This document shows, piece by piece, positions 8,748 to 17,042 of a stretch of 64,000 nucleotides of DNA. The stretch spans positions 124,001 through 188,000 of the forward strand of contig NZ_JARGNB010000001.1 of assembly GCF_030167915.1 (NCBI RefSeq), read 5' to 3'. Below the pieces are notes generated by a model, which had not been told where the DNA came from, did no database searches, and saw only the letters and a list, made by a program, of their open reading frames with translations. The stretch comes from Aquabacterium humicola. Its GTDB lineage: Bacteria > Pseudomonadota > Gammaproteobacteria > Burkholderiales > Burkholderiaceae_C. The translations under genes were made by a program, and so were the position numbers. Positions within the stretch are counted from its first letter, which is position 1. Each line of letters opens with the position of its first letter.

Positions 8748-10835
8748 TTGCGTGTGTCCATGCCGCCTGCTTCCGACCTCTCCGTCGACGCCGTCGCTGC
8801 CCGACCGGCGCCGATGCCGACCCCCACCGCGCCGCACGGCGGAACGCGTCCGGCCCTGCTGGCGCGCCAGCAGTACTGGCTGCTGGCCGGCGTGGTGCTG
8901 CTGTGCCTGCTCGCCGCGCTGGGCGTGCAGCAGTGGGCTGCGCGCGAGGCCGTGGTGCAGCAGCTGGCGCAGCAGAACCGCGCGTCGGCGCATTGGCTGG
9001 CGCTGGCGCTGCAGGGCGAGGTGCTGGCCGAGCCCACGAAGCGCGATGCCGTGCTCGCCGCGCACGTCGCCTCGGCGCGGCTGCAGCGCGTGATCCTGCG
9101 CGATTCCGAAGGCCGCGTGCGTTGGCGCCAGGAGGTGGCGGTCGCCCCGGTCTGGGCGCCGGCGATCTATGCGCGGCTGCTGGCGCTGGACGACACGTCT
9201 GCCAGCGCCCCGCTGCGCGGCCCCGGCGGCGCGCCGGCCGGCAACGTGCTGGTCGAGGCGCAGGGCGGCGATGCGGTCGACGTGCTGTGGCAGGGCCTGC
9301 TGCAGTCGGCGCTCGTGCTCGGCCTGCTGGGCCTGGGCGTGCTGATCGCCGCCGCCTGGGGCGTGCGTGCGCTGCGCCGGCTGCTGGCCGATGCCGTCGA
9401 GCAGGCCAACGCCTTCTGCGACGGCCGCTACACCCGCGTTCCCGCCCCGGCGCTGCCGGAGCTGCAGCCGCTGGCCGCCAGCATGAACCTGCTCGGCGAA
9501 CGGGTGCAGGCGCTGTTCGCGGCCCAGGCGGCCGATCTCGAACAACTGCGCCGGCAGGCGCACCTCGACGCGCTGACCGCGCTGCCGATGCGGCGGCACT
9601 TCATGGCGCGGCTCGAGCAGGCGCTCGGCAGCGAAGCGGCACCGGCCGAGCTGGGGCTGGTGCTGCTGCGCGTGCGCGACCTCGCCGGCATGAACCGGCG
9701 TGTCGGCCACGCCACGGCCGACCAGGTGCTGCAGGCCGTCGCCCACGTGCTGCAGAGTTATCCGCAGCGCGCCGACGGCTGCTTCGCCGGCCGCCTGAAC
9801 GGTTCGGATTTCGCGCTGGTGCTGCCGGTCGGCGGCGTGGCCGACGAAACCGCGCAATCGCTGGCGCGCGGCTTGCGGCTGCCGCTCGTGACGCTGGACG
9901 CGGCTGCGTCGGTGGCCATCGGCGCGGTCGAGCTCGGCGGCGGCCGGTCGCTGCAGCAGGCCCTCGCGCTCGCCGACGAGGCGCTGGTGCAGGCCGAGGC
10001 GATGCGGCCGTATTCCGCGGTGACGATCGCCGACGGCGGCGCCGGCGCGATGAACGCGGCCCGCACCGCATCGGACTGGCAACAGGGCCTGTCGCAGGCG
10101 CTCGAGCAGGGCCGCGTGATGCTCGCCGAGTTCCCGGTGACCTCCGCCGACGGCCGCGTGCTGCACCTCGACTGCCCGATGCGCGTGCAGTTCGAACCCG
10201 GTGGGGCGTTCGAGCCCGCCGTGCGCTGGCTGGCGCAGGCGCAGCGTGCGCGGCTGGCCGCGGCGGTCGACGAACGCGCGATCGAGCTCGCGCTGCAGGC
10301 GATCGACGCCGACGGCCAGGCCCGCTGCGTGAACCTGTCGGCGCAGTCGCTCGGTGTCAGCGACTTCATGGCCGCGGTGTCACGCCGGCTCGAAGGCGCA
10401 CCGCAGGCCGCGACGCGGCTGTGGATCGACCTGCCGGAAGCCCTGGCGCTCGACCGCCCCGCGCTGGTCCAGGAAGCCTCGCGGCGCTGGCGGCCGCTGG
10501 GCGTCTACCTCGGCCTCGAACACGCGGGCGAAGGCCTCGCCCGCATCCACCGCCTGACCGAGCTCGGGCTCGACTGCGTGCGCATCGATGCGCGCTTCGT
10601 GCGCGGCCTGGCGGCGGCGGACGATGGCGACGACGCCCGCCGCTACCTGCGCGGGCTGGTGCAGCTGGTGCAGAGCGTGGGCATCTCGATCGCCGCCGAA
10701 GGTGTCGACGACGAGCGCGACCTGCAGCTGCTGTGGTCGCTGGGCTTCGACGCGGCCACCGGTCCGGCGGTCACCACGGCCGTGGCCGAGCAGGCCAACG
10801 CCGAGATCGACACTCACCCGATGTCGGCCGTGTGA
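8748..10835 (+). CDS. LapD-like inner-membrane c-di-GMP receptor with degenerate GGDEF and EAL domains
   Basis: About 695 residues. One helix near 43-60, a periplasmic LapD/MoxY-type domain to about 180, a second helix (185-207), a HAMP-like segment, then GGDEF- and EAL-type domains. Both active sites are ruined: the GGDEF position reads NGSDF (about 351-355), and the EAL position reads DCP (about 475, LHLDCPMRV). Other EAL landmarks remain (RIDARFV, AAEGV). This is the pattern of LapD, which binds c-di-GMP and sequesters the periplasmic protease LapG to keep adhesins on the surface. No lapG is visible nearby. The TTG start at 8748 has GGCAGG 7 nt upstream; ATG at 8760 is the alternative. Tail-to-tail overlap of 22 nt with the Nudix gene. 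Confidence 0.82.
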   Translation: MRVSMPPASDLSVDAVAARPAPMPTPTAPHGGTRPALLARQQYWLLAGVVLLCLLAALGVQQWAAREAVVQQLAQQNRASAHWLALALQGEVLAEPTKRDAVLAAHVASARLQRVILRDSEGRVRWRQEVAVAPVWAPAIYARLLALDDTSASAPLRGPGGAPAGNVLVEAQGGDAVDVLWQGLLQSALVLGLLGLGVLIAAAWGVRALRRLLADAVEQANAFCDGRYTRVPAPALPELQPLAASMNLLGERVQALFAAQAADLEQLRRQAHLDALTALPMRRHFMARLEQALGSEAAPAELGLVLLRVRDLAGMNRRVGHATADQVLQAVAHVLQSYPQRADGCFAGRLNGSDFALVLPVGGVADETAQSLARGLRLPLVTLDAAASVAIGAVELGGGRSLQQALALADEALVQAEAMRPYSAVTIADGGAGAMNAARTASDWQQGLSQALEQGRVMLAEFPVTSADGRVLHLDCPMRVQFEPGGAFEPAVRWLAQAQRARLAAAVDERAIELALQAIDADGQARCVNLSAQSLGVSDFMAAVSRRLEGAPQAATRLWIDLPEALALDRPALVQEASRRWRPLGVYLGLEHAGEGLARIHRLTELGLDCVRIDARFVRGLAAADDGDDARRYLRGLVQLVQSVGISIAAEGVDDERDLQLLWSLGFDAATGPAVTTAVAEQANAEIDTHPMSAV

Positions 10836-11365
10836 AGCGGAAAGCCGTCGCCGGCGCGGCGGCAATCGAAGAAGTGGCGCAAGGTCTCGCGCACGGTGCG
10901 GAAGGCGATCTCGTCCCAGGGGATCTCGTGCTCGTGGAAGAGCCGCGCCTCGAGTGACTCGGGGCCGGGATCGAGCGTCGTGTCCAGCATGCGCGCGCGG
11001 TAGAACAGGTGCACCTGGCCGACACGCACGACGTTCATCAGCGTCAGCAGGCCCTGCAGTTCGACCTTGGCGCCGGCTTCTTCGGTGGTCTCGCGCAGCG
11101 CGCCGTCGGCGACCGTCTCGCCGAGCTCCATGAAGCCCGCGGGCAGCGTCCACAGGCCGTAGCGCGGCTCGATCGCGCGCTTGCACAGCAGCACCTGTTC
11201 GCCCCATACCGGCACGGTGCCGACGACGTTGAGCGGGTTCTCGTAGTGGATCTCGCCGCAGGCCGGGCACACCGCGCGTTCGCGGTTGTCGTCGGCGGGG
11301 ATGCGGTAGTCGACCGGCTGGCCGCAGCGGCGGCAGTGCTTGATGCGGCGCGGGTCGATCAACAT
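10814..11365 (-). CDS. Nudix hydrolase with N-terminal zinc ribbon
   Basis: 183 residues. A zinc ribbon (Cys11, Cys14, Cys33, Cys36) is followed by a complete Nudix box G-x5-E-x7-REUxEExGU at 77-99 (GFMELGETVADG... RETTEEAGA). Such proteins hydrolyse nucleoside diphosphate derivatives (NADH-, ADP-ribose- or FAD-like); the substrate cannot be told from sequence. It is on the opposite strand to its neighbours. The start has no Shine-Dalgarno but a TACACT hexamer ends 8 nt upstream of the ATG, so the mRNA may be leaderless. Confidence 0.9.
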   Translation of the reverse strand: MLIDPRRIKHCRRCGQPVDYRIPADDNRERAVCPACGEIHYENPLNVVGTVPVWGEQVLLCKRAIEPRYGLWTLPAGFMELGETVADGALRETTEEAGAKVELQGLLTLMNVVRVGQVHLFYRARMLDTTLDPGPESLEARLFHEHEIPWDEIAFRTVRETLRHFFDCRRAGDGFPLHTADIG

Positions 11366-11373
11366 GGGGGGTC

Positions 11374-11379
11374 AGTGTA
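11374..11379 (-). promoter_or_regulatory. -10-like hexamer 8 nt before the Nudix start (possible leaderless promoter)
   Basis: Minus-strand TACACT, then 8 nt (GACCCCCC), then ATG at 11365. Same spacing as upstream of the PAS sensor (1569) and map (22269). No clear -35 and no ribosome binding site. Confidence 0.4.
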
Positions 11380-11448
11380 GCGGTGGCATCATCGACGGCT
11401 CGCCCGTCCCCGGTCCTTACACCGCCCCCACCGACCTTCCTCCGCACC

Positions 11449-12141
11449 ATGAGCTACGTCATTCCCGCACCGCGCCAGGCCGTCGTTCCCGTCCATGGCG
11501 GCGGCGAATTCCCCGTGCACCGGATCTACTGCGTCGGCCGCAACTACGCCGAGCATGCCAAGGAGATGGGCCACAGCGGCCGCGAGGCGCCGTTCTTCTT
11601 CATGAAGCCGGCCGACGCCGTGCTGCCGGTCGCCGAAGGCGCGACCGGCGAGATGGCCTACCCGCCGCTGACCAACGACCTGCACCACGAGATCGAGCTC
11701 GTCGTCGCGCTCGGCAGCGGCGGGCGCGACATCGCGGTGGAAGACGCGGTGAAGCACATCTGGGGGTATGCCGTCGGCCTGGACATGACGCGCCGCGACC
11801 TGCAGGGCGAAATGAAGAAGCAGGGCCGGCCGTGGTCGATCGGCAAGGGCTTCGAGCAGTCGGCGCCGATCGGCCCGCTGCGCGCGATCGCCACCACCGG
11901 CGAACTGAGCCGCGGCGCCATCACGCTGTCGGTCAACGGCCAGCCGCGCCAGCGTGGCGACCTGTCGGACCTGATCTGGAACGTCGCCGAGACGATCTCG
12001 ACGCTGTCGAAGGCCTGGACCTTGCAGCCGGGCGACCTGGTCTTCACCGGCACGCCGGCCGGCGTTGGCGCGGTGGTGCGCGGCGACGTGATGGAGGGCG
12101 CGATCGAAGGCCTGGGCACGCTGCGGGTCGCGGTGCGCTGA
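11449..12141 (+). CDS. fumarylacetoacetate hydrolase family protein (fumarylpyruvate hydrolase-like)
   Basis: 230 residues, the length of the short FAH-fold hydrolases such as fumarylpyruvate hydrolase. Visible landmarks: YCVGRNYAEHAKEMG near the N terminus, the metal-binding HHEIELVV (E-x-E), DMTRRDLQ, and the C-terminal LVFTGTPAGVG loop. It cleaves C-C bonds of diketo acids at the end of gentisate or homogentisate type ring-cleavage pathways. Followed 16 nt later by a zeta-class GST isomerase that would supply its substrate, so the two likely form an operon. No ring-cleaving dioxygenase is present nearby. Start at 11449 (MSYVIPAP) rather than an in-frame ATG at 11383 preceding a Pro/Thr-rich, non-conserved stretch. 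Confidence 0.88.
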   Translation: MSYVIPAPRQAVVPVHGGGEFPVHRIYCVGRNYAEHAKEMGHSGREAPFFFMKPADAVLPVAEGATGEMAYPPLTNDLHHEIELVVALGSGGRDIAVEDAVKHIWGYAVGLDMTRRDLQGEMKKQGRPWSIGKGFEQSAPIGPLRAIATTGELSRGAITLSVNGQPRQRGDLSDLIWNVAETISTLSKAWTLQPGDLVFTGTPAGVGAVVRGDVMEGAIEGLGTLRVAVR

Positions 12142-12157
12142 GGCGGCGGGCGCTTCG

Positions 12158-12793
12158 ATGGAGCTCTACAACTACTTCCGCTCGTCGGCCTCGACGCGCG
12201 TGCGCATCGCGCTGGAACTGAAGGGCCTGGCCTACGACTACAAGCCGGTGTCGCTGGTGAAGAACGAGCACCTGACGCCGGGTTATGGCGCGCTGACCGT
12301 GGCGAAGCTGGTGCCGCTGCTGAAGGACGGCGACGCGCTGATCACGCAGTCGATGGCGATCATCGAGTACCTCGACGAGACGCATCCCGAGCCGCCGCTG
12401 CTACCGGCCGATGCGCTCGGCCGCGCGCGCGTGCGCTCGCTGGCCCAGGACATCGCCTGCGAGATCCATCCGCTGAACAACCTGCGCGTGCTGCGCTACC
12501 TGGTCGGGACGCTGAAGGTCAGCGACGAGGACAAGAACGCCTGGTACCGGCACTGGGTCGAGACCGGGCTCGACGTCGTCGAGCAGCGCCTGGCCGCGTC
12601 GCCATCGCGTTATTGCCACGGCGACACGCCGACGCTGGCCGACTGCGTGCTGGTGCCGCAGATCTTCAACGCGCAGCGCTTCGACTGCCGGCTCGACCAC
12701 GTGCCGCAGGTGATGAAGGTGTTCGAGGCCTGCATGGCGCACGAGGCCTTCCAGCGCGCGCAGCCCTCGGCCTGCCCGGATGCGGCCGGCTGA
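12158..12793 (+). CDS. maiA: maleylacetoacetate/maleylpyruvate isomerase (zeta-class glutathione S-transferase)
   Basis: 211 residues with a thioredoxin-like N-terminal domain carrying the zeta-class signature SSASTRVRIAL (about 9-19), and an all-helical C-terminal domain. The family isomerises maleylacetoacetate or maleylpyruvate to the fumaryl form using glutathione. Directly downstream of the FAH-family gene, which would hydrolyse the product. Which of the two aromatic pathways it serves cannot be decided here. Its end overlaps the next gene by 14 nt. Confidence 0.9.
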   Translation: MELYNYFRSSASTRVRIALELKGLAYDYKPVSLVKNEHLTPGYGALTVAKLVPLLKDGDALITQSMAIIEYLDETHPEPPLLPADALGRARVRSLAQDIACEIHPLNNLRVLRYLVGTLKVSDEDKNAWYRHWVETGLDVVEQRLAASPSRYCHGDTPTLADCVLVPQIFNAQRFDCRLDHVPQVMKVFEACMAHEAFQRAQPSACPDAAG

Positions 12794-13610
12794 CGTGACG
12801 CCGCTGCCGGACGCCCACCGGCTGCTGCCGGATGCGCTGCGGCCCGAGTGGCCGGCGCCGGCGAACGTCGCCGCGCTGATGAGCACGCGCGCCGGCGGCG
12901 TCAGCGCAGCGCCGTTCGAAACGCTGAACCTGCGTCCGCCGGGCTTGCGCGGCGATGCGGTCGACGAGCCCGGCGCGGTGCGCGAGAACCAGCGCCGCTT
13001 CGCCGCGGCGCTCGGCGCCCGGCCGGTCTGGCTGGACCAGGTGCATGGCGCCGACGTCGTCCGGCTGACACCGGACCACCTCGCGCCGGATGCGCCGTTC
13101 CCGCGCGCCGATGCCAGTGTCACGACCGAACCCGGCATCGGCTGCGCCGTGCTGGTGGCCGACTGCCTGCCCGTGCTGCTCTGCGATCGCGGCGGACGCG
13201 CCGTCGGCGCGGCCCATGCCGGCTGGCGCGGCCTGGCGGGCGGCGTGATCGAGCACACGCTGGGCGCGCTGTGCGACGCGGCCGGCTGTGCGCCCGCCGA
13301 CGTCGTCGCCTGGCTCGGCGCCTGCATCGGCCCGCGGCAGTTCGAGGTCGGCGCCGATGTGCTGGAGGCGTTCGGCGCCGATCCGGCCGGCGCCTATCCG
13401 GCGCGCTTCGTCTACCGCCCGCGTGACGACGGATCGCCGCGCTGGCTGGCGAATCTGCCGCAGCTGGCGCGCGACCGGCTGCGCGCCGCAGGCGTCGGTG
13501 CGATCAGCGGCGGCACCTGGTGCACCGTCGAGGCGCCGTCACGGTTCTTTTCGTTCCGGCGCGACCGGGTCACCGGCCGGCTCGCCGCCGCCATCGCGCT
13601 GCGCGCTTGA
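12780..13610 (+). CDS. pgeF: peptidoglycan editing factor / polyphenol-oxidase family protein
   Basis: 276 residues of the YfiH/LACC1 family. The metal/active-site residues are present: His89 in VHGADV, Cys129 in DCLPVLL and His146 in HAGWRGL, plus the ACIGPRQFEVG segment. In E. coli the protein (PgeF) removes wrongly incorporated L-Ser from muropeptide precursors; relatives act as purine nucleoside phosphorylase/adenosine deaminase. The ATG at 12780 overlaps maiA by 14 nt; a GTG at 12795, just after the maiA stop, is an alternative start. Overlaps the following minus-strand gene tail to tail by 72 nt. Confidence 0.9.
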   Translation: MRPADVTPLPDAHRLLPDALRPEWPAPANVAALMSTRAGGVSAAPFETLNLRPPGLRGDAVDEPGAVRENQRRFAAALGARPVWLDQVHGADVVRLTPDHLAPDAPFPRADASVTTEPGIGCAVLVADCLPVLLCDRGGRAVGAAHAGWRGLAGGVIEHTLGALCDAAGCAPADVVAWLGACIGPRQFEVGADVLEAFGADPAGAYPARFVYRPRDDGSPRWLANLPQLARDRLRAAGVGAISGGTWCTVEAPSRFFSFRRDRVTGRLAAAIALRA

Positions 13611-13811
13611 GTTCTCCTGCGCGGCTTCGGCCTGCCGGCGCACGCGCCGCCGCGCCGGCGTGCCCATCACGTACAGCACGATGCCCAGCGGCAGCACGCC
13701 GTAGAGCAGCAGCGTGAAGAACGCGCCCAGCAACGTGCCCTGCGTCGACGTGGCTTCGGCCAGCGTCATCAGCAGGACGACGAACATCCAGGCGACGGCG
13801 ACGATCAGCAT
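13539..13811 (-). CDS. small two-helix membrane protein of unknown function
   Basis: 90 residues. Two hydrophobic segments (about 1-20 and 27-50) are joined by a short TSTQG loop, and a polar Arg/Glu-rich tail follows. It resembles small membrane proteins found beside pgeF in other Burkholderiales, from memory of the family rather than a search. The last 72 nt lie antisense to the end of pgeF. Starts divergently from phaC, sharing a 173-nt intergenic region. No function can be assigned. Confidence 0.65.
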   Translation of the reverse strand: MLIVAVAWMFVVLLMTLAEATSTQGTLLGAFFTLLLYGVLPLGIVLYVMGTPARRRVRRQAEAAQENSSAQRDGGGEPAGDPVAPERKEP

Positions 13812-13842
13812 CGTAAGAACGGCAAATCTTGCATTTCAAATT

Positions 13843-13859
13843 GTGATACGCAATATCAC
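13843..13859. promoter_or_regulatory. inverted repeat in the phaC upstream region, candidate operator
   Basis: GTGATA-CGCAA-TATCAC is a perfect 6-5-6 inverted repeat. It lies in an AT-rich island (about 13812-13870) that is conspicuous against the surrounding GC-rich DNA and sits between divergent starts (13811 minus, 13985 plus). TTGCAT at 13829-13834 could be a -35 element for phaC. The spacing does not fit a CRP site. Confidence 0.45.
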
Positions 13860-13984
13860 TTATCGAAAACCAGGGTCATCCTCGGGTAAGCTCCCGTCTG
13901 TACAACAGCACGCGCGCCGTGGAGCATTGCACAGACAACGGCGTGCCGAGTCAGCCCGATGCCGGGCCCCAAGGAGACCAGCGT

Positions 13985-15673
13985 ATGAAGAGCCCGTCCG
14001 TCCCGTCCCTCGATGCCGTCAGCGCACAGGCGCAGGCTTTCGGCAGTGCGATGGGCGAGATGCTCAAGACGGTCTCCGGCATCAACCTGCCGATGGAGAC
14101 GCTGGCCAGCCTGCAGGCCGATTACGTCAATGAGGTGACGCGGCTGTGGAACGGCGCGCTCGGCGGGGCCGCGGCGGCCGAGGCCACCCCGGTGTCCGAC
14201 AAACGTTTCGCCGCCCAGGCCTGGGCCAGCAACCCGGCCGCGGCAATGGCCGCGCAGAGCTATCTGCTGAACGCGCGCACCCTGTTGAAGCTGGCCAACA
14301 GCGTGCAGGCCGACGAGAAGACGCGTGCGCGCATCCGCTTCGCCGTGCAGCAGTGGGTCGATGCGGCGAGCCCGGCGAACTACCTGGCGCTGAACCCCGA
14401 GGCGCTCGGCAAGGCGCTGGAAACCAAGGGCGAGAGCATCGCGCAGGGCCTGCAGCACCTGTGGCACGACATCGGCAAGGGCCACATGTCGCAGACCGAC
14501 GAGAGCGTGTTCGAGGTCGGCCGCAATGTCGCGACGACCGAAGGCGCGGTGGTGTTCGAGAACGAGCTGTTCCAGCTGATCGAGTACAAGCCGCTGACCG
14601 CCAAGGTCTACGAGCGGCCGATGCTGTTCGTGCCGCCGTGCATCAACAAGTACTACATCCTCGACCTGCAGCCCGAGAACTCGGTGATCCGCTACACGGT
14701 CGAGCAGGGCCATCGCGTCTTCGTGATCAGCTGGCGCAACCCGGACAACGAGGTGGTCGGCAAGACCTGGGACGACTACATCGCCCAAGGTCCGATCGAG
14801 GCGATCCGCGTGGTGCAGGAGATCACCGGCGCCGAACAGATCAATACGCTCGGCTTCTGCGTGGGCGGCACCATCCTCAGCACGGCGCTCGCGGTGCTGG
14901 CCGCGCGCGGCGAACAGCCGGCGGCGTCGGTGACGCTGCTGACCACGCTGCTCGACTTCGAGGACACCGGCGTGCTGTCGGTCTTCATCGACGAGGCCGC
15001 GGTGCGAATGCGCGAGCTGACGATCGGCGGCCAGTCGCCCAACGGTCCGGGCCTGCTGAAGGGCCAGGAGCTGGCCACCACCTTCAGCTTCCTGCGTCCG
15101 AACGACCTGGTCTGGAACTACGTCGTCGGCAACTACCTGAAGGGCGAGGCGCCACCGCCGTTCGACCTGCTGTACTGGAACGGTGACTCGACCAACCTGC
15201 CGGGCCCGATGTTCTGCTGGTACCTGCGCCACACCTACCTGCAGAACGACCTGAAGCAGCCGGGCAAGCTCACCGTCTGCGGCGAGAAGCTCGACCTCGG
15301 CCGGATCGCCGCGCCGGCCTTCATCTATGCCTCGCGCGAGGACCACATCGTGCCGTGGACCGCGGCTTATGCGTCCACCCGCGTCCTGAAGGGCCCGAAG
15401 CGCTTCGTGCTCGGCGCGTCCGGCCACATCGCCGGCGTCATCAACCCGGCCGCCAAGAACAAGCGCAGCCACTGGGTCAATGCCAAGCAGCCCGCGGCCG
15501 CGTCCGACTGGTTCGACAGCGCGACCGAAAAGCCCGGCAGCTGGTGGCCGGACTGGTCCGGCTGGCTCAAGGGCCATGCCGGCAAGCAGATCGCTGCCCC
15601 GAAGTCCTACGGCAGCCGCAAGTACAAGACGATCGAGCCCGCGCCCGGTCGCTACGTGAAGCAGAAAGCCTGA
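13985..15673 (+). CDS. phaC: class I poly(3-hydroxybutyrate) synthase
   Basis: Polymerises (R)-3-hydroxybutyryl-CoA into PHB at the granule surface. 562 residues, usual for class I. The lipase-box-like GFCVGG holds the catalytic Cys292. The Asp is in SREDHIVPW and the general-base His in ASGHIAGV, both as in Cupriavidus PhaC. The start at 13985 has AAGGAG about 8 nt upstream; an upstream in-frame ATG at 13919 has none. It heads phaC-phaA-phaB in the classic order; no phaR follows. Confidence 0.97.
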   Translation: MKSPSVPSLDAVSAQAQAFGSAMGEMLKTVSGINLPMETLASLQADYVNEVTRLWNGALGGAAAAEATPVSDKRFAAQAWASNPAAAMAAQSYLLNARTLLKLANSVQADEKTRARIRFAVQQWVDAASPANYLALNPEALGKALETKGESIAQGLQHLWHDIGKGHMSQTDESVFEVGRNVATTEGAVVFENELFQLIEYKPLTAKVYERPMLFVPPCINKYYILDLQPENSVIRYTVEQGHRVFVISWRNPDNEVVGKTWDDYIAQGPIEAIRVVQEITGAEQINTLGFCVGGTILSTALAVLAARGEQPAASVTLLTTLLDFEDTGVLSVFIDEAAVRMRELTIGGQSPNGPGLLKGQELATTFSFLRPNDLVWNYVVGNYLKGEAPPPFDLLYWNGDSTNLPGPMFCWYLRHTYLQNDLKQPGKLTVCGEKLDLGRIAAPAFIYASREDHIVPWTAAYASTRVLKGPKRFVLGASGHIAGVINPAAKNKRSHWVNAKQPAAASDWFDSATEKPGSWWPDWSGWLKGHAGKQIAAPKSYGSRKYKTIEPAPGRYVKQKA

Positions 15674-15743
15674 CCAGTCCCGACAGGGCCTGCCCCTCCG
15701 ATCCCGCCCGACTCACGACCTCTCGTCCCCGAAGGAGACCCTC

Positions 15744-16925
15744 ATGTCCAACGACATCGTCATCGTCGCCGCCGCCCGCACCGCCGTCGGCAAGTTCGGC
15801 GGCTCGCTCGCCAAGATCGCCGCGCCCGAGCTCGGCGCCACCGTCATCAAGGCGCTGCTCGAGCGCGCGAAGCTCTCGGGCGACCAGGTCGGCGAGGTCA
15901 TCCTCGGCCAGGTGCTGCAGGCCGGCGCCGGCCAGAACCCGGCGCGCCAGGCGGTGGTGAAGTCGGGCCTGCCGCAAGGCGTGCCGGCGCTGACGATCAA
16001 CGCCGTCTGCGGCTCGGGCCTGAAGGCCGTGATGCTGGCCGCGCAGGCGATCCAGGCCGGTGACTCGGACATCATCATCGCCGGCGGCCAGGAGAGCATG
16101 AGCATGGCGCCGCACGTGCTGCCGAACTCGCGCGACGGCCAGCGCATGGGCGACTGGAAGCTGCTCGACTCGATGATCGTCGACGGCCTCTTCGACGTGT
16201 ACAACAAGTACCACATGGGCGTCACCGCCGAGAACGTCGCGAAGAAGTACGAGATCTCGCGCGAGAAGCAGGACGCGCTGGCGCTGGCCTCGCAGCAGAA
16301 GGCCGCGGCCGCGCAGGACGCCGGCAAGTTCAAGGACGAGATCGTGCCGGTGCTGATCCCGCAGAAGAAGGGCGATCCGGTCGCCTTCGACGCGGACGAG
16401 TACATCAACCGCAAGACGAACGCCGAAGCGCTGGCGGGCCTGAAGCCGGCGTTCGACAAGGCCGGCAGCGTGACGGCCGGCAACGCCTCGGGCCTGAACG
16501 ACGGCGCCGCCGGCGTCATCGTGATGACCGCGAAGCGGGCCGACCAGCTCGGCCTGACGCCGCTGGCGCGCATCGCCAGCTACGCCACCGTCGCGCTCGA
16601 CCCGGCGTACATGGGCATGGGCCCGGTGCCGGCCTCGCAGAAGGCGCTGCAGCGCGCCGGCTGGAAGGCCGCCGACCTCGACCTGCTCGAGATCAACGAA
16701 GCCTTCGCCGCGCAGGCGTGCGCGGTGCACAACGAGATGGGCTGGGACCTGGACAAGGTCAACGTCAACGGCGGCGCGATCGCCATCGGCCACCCCATCG
16801 GCGCGTCCGGCTGCCGCATCCTGGTCACGCTGCTGCACGAGATGCAGCGCCGCAGCGCGAAGAAGGGCATCGCGTCGCTGTGCATCGGCGGCGGCATGGG
16901 CGTGGCCCTGACGGTCGAACGCTAG
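15744..16925 (+). CDS. phaA: acetyl-CoA C-acetyltransferase (beta-ketothiolase)
   Basis: Condenses two acetyl-CoA to acetoacetyl-CoA, the first step of PHB synthesis. 393 residues with the thiolase triad: nucleophile Cys89 (NAVCGSG), His350 (IGHPIGASG) and Cys380 (CIGGGMG). GAAGGAGA precedes the ATG. Second gene of the PHB operon, 70 nt after phaC and 117 nt before phaB. Confidence 0.97.
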   Translation: MSNDIVIVAAARTAVGKFGGSLAKIAAPELGATVIKALLERAKLSGDQVGEVILGQVLQAGAGQNPARQAVVKSGLPQGVPALTINAVCGSGLKAVMLAAQAIQAGDSDIIIAGGQESMSMAPHVLPNSRDGQRMGDWKLLDSMIVDGLFDVYNKYHMGVTAENVAKKYEISREKQDALALASQQKAAAAQDAGKFKDEIVPVLIPQKKGDPVAFDADEYINRKTNAEALAGLKPAFDKAGSVTAGNASGLNDGAAGVIVMTAKRADQLGLTPLARIASYATVALDPAYMGMGPVPASQKALQRAGWKAADLDLLEINEAFAAQACAVHNEMGWDLDKVNVNGGAIAIGHPIGASGCRILVTLLHEMQRRSAKKGIASLCIGGGMGVALTVER

Positions 16926-16949
16926 AGCATCACGCATTCCCAGGGACGG

Positions 16950-17007
16950 GCACAGCAGGGTCGGACCCGACTTGACCGCCATCCGGCGCCGGATCAGTCT
17001 GCTGTGC
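16950..17007 (+). other. predicted branched RNA structure between phaA and phaB
   Basis: An outer 9-bp perfect stem (16950-16958 with 16999-17007, GCACAGCAG/CTGCTGTGC) encloses two small hairpins: GTCG-GACC-CGAC at 16960-16971 and ATCCG-GCGC-CGGAT at 16981-16994. It occupies half of the intergenic gap. It may adjust the phaA:phaB expression ratio or protect mRNA ends. There is no U tract, so it is not a standard terminator. Confidence 0.4.
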
Positions 17008-17042
17008 GCTTCGAACAATCCACATCGAAGGAGTAGAGAGTC

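Noticed and set aside
13841-13859. CRP/FNR-like site upstream of phaC
   Set aside because: TGTGA and TCAC half-sites are 9 bp apart instead of 6; kept only as an unnamed inverted repeat.
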